Shown here piece after piece: positions 1-5,788 of a stretch of 5,958 bases of DNA. The stretch covers positions 1 to 5,958 of the forward strand of contig JADZFI010000038.1 in assembly GCA_020850025.1 (NCBI GenBank), written 5' to 3'. This DNA comes from Saprospiraceae bacterium (lineage in GTDB: Bacteria > Bacteroidota > Bacteroidia > Chitinophagales > Saprospiraceae). The position numbers and the translations under genes were made by a program. Each line of letters starts with the position of its first letter. Position 1 is the first letter of the stretch. The notes beneath the pieces are model-generated. The model was not told the DNA's origin, made no database searches, and worked only from the letters and a program-made list of their open reading frames with translations.

Positions 1-735
1 ATCCTTGTCGCGCAATGACTCCAAATCTTTATGGCGGAACAAGGCATTATCATCAAGGGTCACTTTGGCATCAACCGCGATGATTCGGTCATCGGAAGTC
101 TTCAGGCAAGGATTGATCTCGAACATGGTGGCGTCGGAGCCAACAAAGGCTGCATACAACTTCATGACGAAATCTACCATTTCCTTAAATGCCCCGCCAC
201 TAAGGCCGAGGTTGAAGGCTACTTTTTGCGCCTGGAATGCTCGAAGTCCAAGCATTGGGTCAACGAATTCGAAGAAAACGCGATCCGGAGTTTCGTGCGC
301 CACTTTTTCAATATCCATACCCCCGTCAGGAGAGTACATGATGACATTGCATCCACGACCACGGTCGGTAAGAACGCTAATGTAAAATTCCTTGGGATCG
401 CTGGAGCCTGGGTAAAAAACATCCTGAGCAACAAGAACCTTGCGTACAAGCTTGCCTTCGGCTGACGTTTGTGGGGTCACCAGGCGCATGCCTATCATGG
501 CCTGTGCGATTTCTCCGGCCAGTTCCGGGCTCTTGGCCAATTTTACACCTCCCCCTTTTCCCCGACCGCCTGCATGCACCTGGGCTTTGATGACGGTGAA
601 GTCGGAGTTGTACAACTCCTTCATTTTTTTGGCTGCTTCTACGGCTTCAGCAGCATTGTTAGCTACCATTCCCTCCTGAATTTTTACCCCGTAGGACTTC
701 AGTAATTCCTTACCCTGATACTCGTGCAGATTCAT
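1..735 (-). CDS. sucC: Succinyl-CoA synthetase (ADP-forming) beta subunit, 5' part
   Basis: This is the beta subunit of succinyl-CoA ligase, the TCA-cycle enzyme that couples succinyl-CoA cleavage to ATP or GTP formation in the cytoplasm, as a complex with the alpha subunit SucD. The frame is open from an ATG at 735 to the left edge, giving 245 residues of a family usually near 390-400, so the C-terminal CoA-ligase domain lies outside the window. The N-terminus MNLHEYQGKELL is typical of SucC. The ATP-grasp loop HAGGRGKGGGVK lies at residues 54-65. The block FEINP (205-209) and D222 in VDAKV supply the Glu, Asn and Asp that match the metal-binding residues of the E. coli enzyme, followed by DNALFRHKDL (229-238). 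No sucD is visible; the upstream neighbour is ftsE on the same strand, 143 nt away. The truncation is only the window edge, and the visible part is intact. Confidence 0.97.
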   Translation of the reverse strand, partial: MNLHEYQGKELLKSYGVKIQEGMVANNAAEAVEAAKKMKELYNSDFTVIKAQVHAGGRGKGGGVKLAKSPELAGEIAQAMIGMRLVTPQTSAEGKLVRKVLVAQDVFYPGSSDPKEFYISVLTDRGRGCNVIMYSPDGGMDIEKVAHETPDRVFFEFVDPMLGLRAFQAQKVAFNLGLSGGAFKEMVDFVMKLYAAFVGSDATMFEINPCLKTSDDRIIAVDAKVTLDDNALFRHKDLESLRDKD

Positions 736-780
736 TTTTTATGAAATATGGTGGTATTTGTAATGATGAATGATCAGGGG

Positions 781-816
781 CAAAACTACAAAGTTGTGCG
801 GTACTAAATCGGCAAA
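781..816 (-). promoter_or_regulatory. Possible sucC promoter (Bacteroidota type)
   Basis: On the minus strand, TAGTTTTG (781-788) matches the Bacteroidota -7 consensus TAnnTTTG, about 45 nt before the sucC start codon. A TTTG at 813-816 could serve as the -33 element, but the 24-nt spacer is slightly longer than usual for this promoter class. The location between ftsE and sucC would let sucC be transcribed independently. This is a motif match only. Confidence 0.35.
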
Positions 817-828
817 TTTGACACCTTG

Positions 829-859
829 TTAAAAATTATCAGGATTGCCCACCAGATCC
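829..859 (-). terminator. ftsE: Weak candidate terminator after ftsE
   Basis: Downstream of the ftsE stop, the minus strand can fold GGAT-(C)-TG / CA-ATCC at 842-859. This is six base pairs with one bulged base and a five-base loop, and it is followed by a T-rich run, TGATAATTTTTAA. The stem is short and not GC-rich, so it is a marginal intrinsic terminator. Its position between ftsE and the candidate sucC promoter is what makes it plausible. Confidence 0.25.
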
Positions 860-878
860 GTTGATGACTGGGGTACTT

Positions 879-1568
879 TTATCGAAGCCCTGCGCCTTCA
901 TCATCAATTAATTTGCCGTTCATTACCCTGATGATCCGGGCAGGAAAATTTTGCAAAATCCGATAATCATGCGTAGCGCACAACACGGCCGTGTTGTGTT
1001 GCTTGGCCAGGTTTCGCAAAAGCGTTAGCACATCGTCGCTGGTTTCTGGATCGAGGTTGCCGGTCGGCTCGTCGGCAAGAATTATGGGTGGGTTGTTGAG
1101 CAGGGCACGGGCGATTACCACGCGCTGTTGCTCTCCACCGGAAAGTTCATATGGCATGGCCTTCCGTTTCGCGGCCAGGCCCACTTCCGACAACACTTCC
1201 CCTACCCTTTTATCCATGGCTGCAGCATCATCCCAGCCTGTAGCCTGTAAAACGAAATACAGATTATCTTCCACATTTCGATCGGTAAGCAGGTTAAAGT
1301 CCTGAAATACAATACCCAACTTTCGGCGCAGCTCATGCACGTTACGGCGCGAGATATGTTTCAGATCAAATCCGGCAACACTTCCGCTTCCCTTAACGAG
1401 GGGGAGCGAAGCATAGAGTGTCTTAAGCAGACTGCTCTTGCCACTGCCGGTTTTACCAATCAGGTAGGTAAACTCACCGGCGCCGATGGTTAAATGGATA
1501 TTGTTCAGTATGACACTGCCATCTGATTGCTGAATATCAGCGTTGCTTAGCTTAACTATGTGCACCAC
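879..1568 (-). CDS. ftsE: FtsE-like cell-division ABC transporter ATP-binding protein
   Basis: This is a 229-residue ABC ATPase with every catalytic motif: Walker A GKTGSGKS (38-45), Q-loop Gln89, signature LSGGEQQRV (142-150), Walker B IILADEP (162-168), D-loop NLD (171-173) and H-loop His200. Length and the signature region fit the FtsE/LolD/MacB group. The short C-terminus after ATHD, with the pattern FPARIIRVMNGKL, resembles the FtsE proteins of Bacteroidota. FtsE normally pairs with the membrane protein FtsX at the inner membrane and controls peptidoglycan hydrolases at the division site. No ATG lies in frame near the domain start, so I chose the first of two adjacent GTG codons (1568, or 1565). 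The frame stays open upstream to an ATG at 1907, but that part is antisense to the OmpA-like gene. No ftsX adjoins it, so LolD or another short ABC subunit remains possible. Confidence 0.82.
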   Translation of the reverse strand: MVHIVKLSNADIQQSDGSVILNNIHLTIGAGEFTYLIGKTGSGKSSLLKTLYASLPLVKGSGSVAGFDLKHISRRNVHELRRKLGIVFQDFNLLTDRNVEDNLYFVLQATGWDDAAAMDKRVGEVLSEVGLAAKRKAMPYELSGGEQQRVVIARALLNNPPIILADEPTGNLDPETSDDVLTLLRNLAKQHNTAVLCATHDYRILQNFPARIIRVMNGKLIDDEGAGLR

Positions 1569-1679
1569 GGTTGTCAGTTTGTTAAATTCAGGTGCGAAAG
1601 TGAGGCTTTTTTCATTTTTTTTATAAAAACGGGAAAATGTGTGCGATAATTGCCCTCGAAAAACTTGTGTTGTGGCCTT

Positions 1680-2306
1680 ATGAATACAAAATCGTCTGTC
1701 TTTATCGTTTTTGCAGTTTGGACTGCCATCTGTTGGCGATGGTATGTTTGTGGAATAATGGGCGCCTGTTCGCCTCAAAGCACACCCGAACCGGAGCAGG
1801 TGCATGCCGTCCAGGAAAAGCCATCCCCAACTACTGTTCCTGAGGAAGAAACGCCCGAGATCCAACCAGTAGCATCGGACAATTCGGTTGCCGAAAATGC
1901 AGCGCAACCATCAGGCGCCTCCAAATCGGCCAGTTCCGACCATATGGACCAGGTGCAGGTGGTGGAAGTAAAAGACAAAATGGTGATTTATTATCCCTAT
2001 AAATCTACTCAGAAAGAGGAAAATGCCATTATTGATGGACACCTGGAAAGTCTGGCTCAAAAGCTGAAACAATCCGGCGCCAAAGTCACCATTACCGGCC
2101 ACACAGATTTTGTCGGAGAACCTGATGAAAATTACCGTTTTGGACTGCTGCGCGCCAATGGCATAAAGGATATTCTGATCAAAAAGGGGGTGGCATCAAC
2201 CCAGATCAAATGCACGTCGATGGGCGATAAAAAGCCTGCCGCCACCAATGATACCCCATACGGAAGATATCTGAACAGAAGGGTTGAAATCCTCCTCATA
2301 CAATAA
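1680..2306 (+). CDS. OmpA-like peptidoglycan-binding (lipo)protein
   Basis: This is a 208-residue envelope protein. Residues 7-19 are hydrophobic, with an Arg-Trp interruption at 20-21, and a cysteine follows at 30 in the context IMGAC. That resembles a lipobox but has Met at -3, so this is either a lipoprotein signal or an N-terminal membrane anchor. A low-complexity Pro/Glu/Ser/Ala linker spans about residues 31-90. The C-terminal domain (about 94-206) is OmpA-like: ITGHTD (138-143), LLRANGIKDIL (156-166) and GRYLNRRVEI (195-204). Asp143 and Arg158 have the spacing of the diaminopimelate-binding Asp and Arg known in OmpA-family domains, so binding to peptidoglycan in the periplasm is likely. 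An earlier in-frame ATG at 1650 would add ten residues (MPSKNLCCGL) ahead of the signal-like segment and is less likely. The gene is divergent from ftsE and lies 47 nt upstream of the HhH gene, probably in one transcript. Confidence 0.85.
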   Translation: MNTKSSVFIVFAVWTAICWRWYVCGIMGACSPQSTPEPEQVHAVQEKPSPTTVPEEETPEIQPVASDNSVAENAAQPSGASKSASSDHMDQVQVVEVKDKMVIYYPYKSTQKEENAIIDGHLESLAQKLKQSGAKVTITGHTDFVGEPDENYRFGLLRANGIKDILIKKGVASTQIKCTSMGDKKPAATNDTPYGRYLNRRVEILLIQ

Positions 2307-2353
2307 TCATCCAACAGCTTAAAACCGCTCTTAACCACTCAATTAACAACATT

Positions 2354-3310
2354 ATGTTTGAAAATAACGCTTTTGCCACGCATACCATTGAAATTTTGAT
2401 CATGCTCCTTGGGGCCTTCTTCATCGGCCTTTGGTTGGGCTGGATTGTATGGGGACGGATGAAACAGGAGCTTGACCGGCTGAAGGTGGACAATCAGAGC
2501 CTGAATGTTACGCTGGACGCACTTCATTTGGAGATGGAGGCACTTAAAACCAGAGCTATTGATGCAGAGGCAGAAAATGCGAACCTCACACAACAGGTTG
2601 CCACCTCTAACCGCGACATCAGTTCACTTAAAGAACGGAGCGCTTTTCTCGATCGCGAGCTTGCAAGTGCTCAACAGATAAAGCGCCAGGCAGACACGGA
2701 ATTGAGTTTAGCCTATCAGCCTGATACTCCTGTTGCCGACGATATTCCACTTGAAATACAAGAACTTGTCACTGAGAAGCCCTGGATAGAACCTACCGAA
2801 GGCATCATGTTCGAATCATTGCTGCCTGTAGGGGAAAAACCTGTGCTGGATCTACATGAACCGTCAGAAAATGAAGCAGAAGAGGAGAGCAGTAAGACGG
2901 CTCCAATAGCTGAACCGGCCATTGAATTGCCATCCAACCCTGTTTTCTCTGTTGAACCAAAAGCCATACCTGAAACAAAATCCAGCAGAGCCAGCAAGCA
3001 CAAAAACCAGGCTCCCGAGGATGCCCCCGAAGCATCAGCTGATACTCCTGAGACAGATGACCTCACGGTGGTGGAAGGTATTGGACCAAAAATTCAAATG
3101 CTGTTAAACCAATATGGTATTAGCACCTACCGCCAACTTGCGGAAGCCGATGTGGCAAAATTGAAAGAAATTCTTGTCACAGCAGGCCCCCAATTGGCGA
3201 TGCATGATCCAGGCACATGGCCGTCTCAGGCCAATTTAGCGGCCAATGATCAGTGGGACACCCTGAAGTCGGTACAGGGATTTCTGAAAGGGGGGAAAAA
3301 GCCTGAATAA
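2354..3310 (+). CDS. Membrane-anchored coiled-coil protein with C-terminal helix-hairpin-helix domain
   Basis: This is a 318-residue protein of no named function. One strongly hydrophobic segment (about 14-33) is followed by basic residues R35, K37, R42 and K44. By the positive-inside rule this puts the rest of the protein in the cytoplasm. Residues about 36-118 have heptad-like spacing rich in Leu, Glu, Gln and Lys, as in a coiled coil. Residues 120-235 form an acidic, Pro/Glu/Ser-rich and probably disordered linker. Residues 236-275 hold a helix-hairpin-helix with the hairpin EGIGPK (241-246) and YGISTYRQLAEAD. The end (GPQLAMHDPGTWPSQANLA, then WDTLKSVQGFLKGGKK) resembles a tail I recall on HhH extensions of Bacteroidota proteins, including some annotated as ribosomal protein L21. 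HhH domains commonly bind DNA without sequence specificity, or other proteins. The gene follows the OmpA-like gene and converges with the CBM9-like gene. Confidence 0.85.
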   Translation: MFENNAFATHTIEILIMLLGAFFIGLWLGWIVWGRMKQELDRLKVDNQSLNVTLDALHLEMEALKTRAIDAEAENANLTQQVATSNRDISSLKERSAFLDRELASAQQIKRQADTELSLAYQPDTPVADDIPLEIQELVTEKPWIEPTEGIMFESLLPVGEKPVLDLHEPSENEAEEESSKTAPIAEPAIELPSNPVFSVEPKAIPETKSSRASKHKNQAPEDAPEASADTPETDDLTVVEGIGPKIQMLLNQYGISTYRQLAEADVAKLKEILVTAGPQLAMHDPGTWPSQANLAANDQWDTLKSVQGFLKGGKKPE

Positions 3311-3343
3311 CTATTCCGGTTACCAGCCTATTCCAGTACCAGC
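3311..3343. repeat. Imperfect tandem repeat at a convergent gene junction
   Basis: CTATTCCGGTTACCAGC (3311-3327) is followed directly by CTATTCCAGTACCAGC (3328-3343). The two copies differ by one substitution and one single-base indel. The second copy is the last 16 nt of the minus-strand CBM9-like gene, including its stop codon. The first copy fills the whole 17-nt gap before the stop codon of the plus-strand HhH gene. No hairpin with a T-tract is seen here. Confidence 0.7.
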
Positions 3344-4104
3344 AAACCAAATATACCCGCATCAATCCAGCCCCGATTTTTGTCAGGCCCCATCACAGGC
3401 ACAGAGCCGATAAAATTTTCGCGCTCGGCGGAATGGTCATTGTCGCAATAAGCAAGGGCAAATCCGATTTTTTTCCCTGAACGCAATTGTTTGGGGGTAT
3501 TCTCAGCGCCGGGCGCGTCTGAGTAAAGGCTGCCGTCAAAAATTTTTACGGCAACCTCCCAAGTGCTCACAACGCCCTGCGTGCTTCTGCGAGTGAGGCA
3601 ATGGTCATTAAAAAAGGCAAAGCTGCTGTCCGGTTGGATATCCACTACCCGACCGTCAAGTGCAATATGATAGGCAAACGCATTGTAATTATATTGGTGG
3701 TTACCGCCTGAGGCATCTTCGTCCACAAAAATCTCCAGGCAGTCATCATCCCAATATTTCAACAATCCATCCGGATGCCTGTCAATCAAGGTATCATCGA
3801 TGATTTCGGCCAGCAGGTATAAGTTGTTTTCATCCCAAAGGACTTTATAACGACCGGAAAAATCGGCAGCTGCCGGAGGCTGGCCCAGCCAGACCTGATC
3901 CAGAGGACGCCAGGGAACATCAGCCCACACCGAATCCTTGGCATCACCATCCAGCAAGGGGGTTCCATAGCCCGCATTGATCAGCAGAGCATGCCCCTCG
4001 GAGGGCTCTTTTATAGCGCTATTTTCTGGTTGCTCTGTCCACAGAAAAGCCAAAATCAGGACAACGATTCCCAGAGCAGTGTAAGCTTCTTTGTTCATGA
4101 TCAA
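3328..4104 (-). CDS. CBM9-like carbohydrate-binding domain protein, secreted or membrane-anchored
   Basis: This is a 258-residue protein with an N-terminal hydrophobic segment (about 9-22, ALGIVVLILAFLW) after a short lysine-containing start. It is a signal peptide or membrane anchor, so the rest probably lies in the periplasm or outside the cell. No cysteine follows the segment, so it is not a lipoprotein. The body matches the carbohydrate family 9 binding-domain pattern: LDGDAKDSVWADVPW (51-65), the strand YKVLWDENNLYLLAEIIDD (86-104), the acidic patch YWDDDCLEIFVDED (117-130), and later STWEVAVKI (180-188) and KIGFALAYCDND (212-223). CBM9-type domains bind sugar chain ends in xylanases, but many stand-alone bacterial members have no known ligand. 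No catalytic domain is attached. The start is ATG at 4104 or the ATG two codons later (4098). The gene is divergent from nuoA and shows no obvious functional link to complex I. Confidence 0.8.
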   Translation of the reverse strand: MIMNKEAYTALGIVVLILAFLWTEQPENSAIKEPSEGHALLINAGYGTPLLDGDAKDSVWADVPWRPLDQVWLGQPPAAADFSGRYKVLWDENNLYLLAEIIDDTLIDRHPDGLLKYWDDDCLEIFVDEDASGGNHQYNYNAFAYHIALDGRVVDIQPDSSFAFFNDHCLTRRSTQGVVSTWEVAVKIFDGSLYSDAPGAENTPKQLRSGKKIGFALAYCDNDHSAERENFIGSVPVMGPDKNRGWIDAGIFGLLVLE

Positions 4105-4279
4105 AAATTTCTTGAAAGATGGCTGTTTTAATCCACGTAAAGGTTGAAAAATTCTAAACTAAATTTTCTTACTGCGGTTCTTACGCTTTTGGAGGAATAA
4201 ATGTCCAAAGCATTTGGCTACCTTTGCCGCGCCAGGAAAAGTACCCTGCGTTGAACAACCTGTTTAAGTAAGAATATTT
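4105..4279. other. Divergent intergenic region between the CBM9-like gene and nuoA
   Basis: At 175 nt this is the longest gene-free stretch. It holds a good -7 motif for nuoA at 4219-4226 and a small dyad just before it. No equally good TAnnTTTG match is seen toward the CBM9-like gene, and there is no tRNA-like or riboswitch-like fold that I can recognise. The half near the CBM9-like start is A/T-rich. Confidence 0.6.
4219..4226 (+). promoter_or_regulatory. nuoA: Predicted nuo operon promoter (-7 element)
   Basis: TACCTTTG is an exact match to the Bacteroidota -7 consensus TAnnTTTG. It lies 53 nt before the nuoA ATG, giving a leader of roughly 45 nt. No TTG stands at the usual 17-23 nt upstream; the nearest TTTG (4188-4191) is 27 nt away, so the -33 element is weak or absent. 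A 13-nt dyad ends one base before this motif. Confidence 0.5.
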
Positions 4280-4642
4280 ATGGAACCATCCGGATATCTG
4301 CCCGTCATCATGCAATCCCTGGTCGCTTTGGGATTCGTGGCCCTCGTACTCATTGTGGTCCCGCGTCTGGGTCCTAGCCGCCACAGCAAAAAGAAAGACG
4401 AAAATTTCGAATGTGGCATAGAAAGCCAGGGCAATGCCCGCATCCCGGTGTCCATTAAATACCTGATGACAGCCATTTTATTCGTGCTGTTTGATGTGGA
4501 GGTAATCTTCTTTTATCCCTATGCCGTGAATTTCCGGGAAATGGGAACGGAGGGTTTCCTGGCGGTTGTGATGTTTGTAGCCATTTTCCTCATCGGTTTT
4601 TACTACGTGCTCCGAAAGGGGGCATTCGAATGGGATAAATAA
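4280..4642 (+). CDS. nuoA: NADH-quinone oxidoreductase subunit A
   Basis: This is a 120-residue integral membrane subunit of respiratory complex I, placed where the membrane arm meets the peripheral arm near the quinone site. Three membrane segments are visible at about 8-28, 61-82 and 92-111. The loop after the first carries ENFECGIE (41-48), with the family's conserved cysteine (Cys45) on the loop near the quinone channel. The second segment carries VLFDVEVIFFYPYAV (69-83), whose Asp72 and Glu74 match the conserved acidic pair of NuoA. The length is normal for the family. The ATG at 4280 is preceded by an A/T-rich leader with no clear Shine-Dalgarno motif, as is common in Bacteroidota. It is the first gene of the nuo run, and nuoB follows after 65 nt. 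Confidence 0.97.
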   Translation: MEPSGYLPVIMQSLVALGFVALVLIVVPRLGPSRHSKKKDENFECGIESQGNARIPVSIKYLMTAILFVLFDVEVIFFYPYAVNFREMGTEGFLAVVMFVAIFLIGFYYVLRKGAFEWDK

Positions 4643-4658
4643 ACAAACTGCAAACAAC

Positions 4659-4690
4659 AAACGGTCGTTCTACGGATCCACACTCCGTTT
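4659..4690 (+). other. Possible hairpin in the nuoA-nuoB gap
   Basis: ACGGA (4672-4676) can pair with TCCGT (4684-4688) across a seven-base loop and is followed by a short T run. AAACGG (4659-4664) can pair with CCGTTT (4685-4690), so the two pairings compete for the same right arm. The stems are only five to six base pairs, and this may be chance. If real, it could act in partial termination or mRNA processing within the operon. Confidence 0.25.
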
Positions 4691-4707
4691 TAAACTAAAT
4701 CAAAATC

Positions 4708-5244
4708 ATGGCAAATCAAGTAGAAATACCAGAAGGCTATAGCGGCGAAGGATTCCTCGCAACCAAATTATCCTCTGCTGTTGGACTGGCTCGGGCCAAC
4801 TCCCTTTGGCCGCTTCCCTTTGCCACTTCCTGCTGCGGTATTGAGTTTATGGCCACTATGGGCACCAATTACGACCTGGCTCGTTTTGGGATGGAGCGCT
4901 TGTCGTTCTCTCCACGCCAGGCCGATCTGCTAATGGTAATGGGTACCATTGCCAAAAAAATGGGCCCGATTCTCAAACAAGTGTACACACAAATGGCAGA
5001 ACCCAAATGGGTCATTGCTGTTGGCGCCTGTGCCAGTTCTGGCGGCATATTCGACACCTATTCTGTACTTCAGGGCATTGACAAGGTAATTCCTGTTGAC
5101 GTTTATGTTCCTGGATGCCCGCCACGACCTGAGCAGATCATAGATGGTATCCTGAAAATCCAGGAACTGGTGAAAAATGAGCCGCTGCGCCGTCGTCACA
5201 GCCCGGAATACCAACACTTGCTGGAAAAATATCAAATCGGATAA
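4708..5244 (+). CDS. nuoB: NADH-quinone oxidoreductase subunit B
   Basis: This is a 178-residue peripheral subunit of complex I that carries iron-sulfur cluster N2, the last electron carrier before quinone. All four expected cysteine ligands are present: the adjacent pair Cys42-Cys43 in TSCCGIEF, Cys108 in GACASSGG and Cys137 in VPGCPPRPE. Other family blocks are RFGMERLSFSPRQADLL (59-75) and the cytoplasmic-side stretch VMGTIAKKMGP (77-87). The protein is shorter than the E. coli protein of about 220 residues but normal for the many bacteria without N- or C-terminal extensions. The start MANQVEIPEGY is preceded by an A-rich leader. The nuoC start follows only 4 nt after the stop codon, which suggests translational coupling. 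Confidence 0.98.
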   Translation: MANQVEIPEGYSGEGFLATKLSSAVGLARANSLWPLPFATSCCGIEFMATMGTNYDLARFGMERLSFSPRQADLLMVMGTIAKKMGPILKQVYTQMAEPKWVIAVGACASSGGIFDTYSVLQGIDKVIPVDVYVPGCPPRPEQIIDGILKIQELVKNEPLRRRHSPEYQHLLEKYQIG

Positions 5245-5248
5245 TCTG

Positions 5249-5776
5249 ATGGATAGCGAACAAATACTGGCCAGACTGGCTGAAAAAATGTCCGGAGCAG
5301 TGCTTTCGCACGACACTGCCTTGGATGGCATCCTGAACATTCATACGTCGCGAGAGCAGATCTTCCCTCTGCTCCAATTGCTTCGCGATGATGAGTCGCT
5401 GGGATTCCACTTCCTCACTTCATTGTGCGCCATTCACTACCCCGAAAATGCCGGTCAGGAATTGGGCATGATTTACCACCTGCACAACTGGGCCAAAAAC
5501 GTTCGGATACGGGTGAAGATCTTTTTCCCGAAGGACGATCCTCATGTTCCAACCATCACCACCCTCTGGCCTGCTGCCAACTGGATGGAACGTCAGGAAT
5601 ATGATTTCTTTGGTGTGATATTTACCGGCCATCCAGACTTGCGCCGCATTTTGAATGTGGACGACATGGATGTATTTCCGCTGCGAAAGGAATATCGCCT
5701 GGAAGATGGAACCCGTACTGACAAGGACGACCGCTTCTTTGGCAGAGACGGTCATGTAGGCAGAAGTTTTGACTAA
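5249..5776 (+). CDS. nuoC: NADH-quinone oxidoreductase subunit C
   Basis: This is a 175-residue subunit of the 30-kDa type in the peripheral arm of complex I, sitting with NuoB and NuoD near the quinone site. The family signature is clear: ERQEYDFFGVIFTGHPDLRRIL (starting at residue 114), preceded by LGMIYHLHN (72-80) and VRIRVKIFFP (85-94), and followed by FPLRKEY (143-149). NuoC is a separate protein here, not fused to NuoD as in E. coli. The frame is also open upstream to an ATG at 5177 inside nuoB. The ATG at 5249 is preferred because it lies 4 nt after the nuoB stop and begins directly at the first helix (MDSEQILARLAEK). nuoD begins 12 nt after its stop. Confidence 0.97.
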   Translation: MDSEQILARLAEKMSGAVLSHDTALDGILNIHTSREQIFPLLQLLRDDESLGFHFLTSLCAIHYPENAGQELGMIYHLHNWAKNVRIRVKIFFPKDDPHVPTITTLWPAANWMERQEYDFFGVIFTGHPDLRRILNVDDMDVFPLRKEYRLEDGTRTDKDDRFFGRDGHVGRSFD

Positions 5777-5788
5777 GCACTAGAAACC

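Noticed and set aside
5..465. Plus-strand open frames (5-385 and 31-465) at the left edge
   Set aside because: They lie antisense to sucC, whose translation matches the family along the whole length; the plus-strand translations resemble no known protein.
1650..1679. Earlier ATG for the OmpA-like gene, adding ten residues
   Set aside because: The extra residues precede a signal-like segment that begins naturally at the ATG at 1680 (MNTKSS followed by hydrophobic residues).
1569..1907. 113-codon N-terminal extension of the FtsE-like protein from an ATG at 1907
   Set aside because: The extension is antisense to the OmpA-like gene, has no ABC-domain content and is far longer than the family norm; GTG at 1568 fits the domain start.
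2353..2360. TATGTTTG, an exact match to the TAnnTTTG promoter motif
   Set aside because: It overlaps the start codon of the HhH gene, so transcription would begin downstream of the start; it is a chance match created by the ATG and the Phe codon.
2716..3066. Minus-strand Ser/Gly-rich open frame of 116 codons
   Set aside because: It is the antisense shadow of the acidic low-complexity linker of the HhH protein; biased composition on one strand keeps the other strand open.
4181..4476. Minus-strand open frames at the nuoA leader and 5' end
   Set aside because: They are antisense to the nuoA promoter and coding region and have no recognisable protein features.
5177..5248. Extended nuoC start inside nuoB
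   Set aside because: NuoC family members start near the ATG at 5249, which sits just after the nuoB stop; the extension is nuoB sequence read in another frame.
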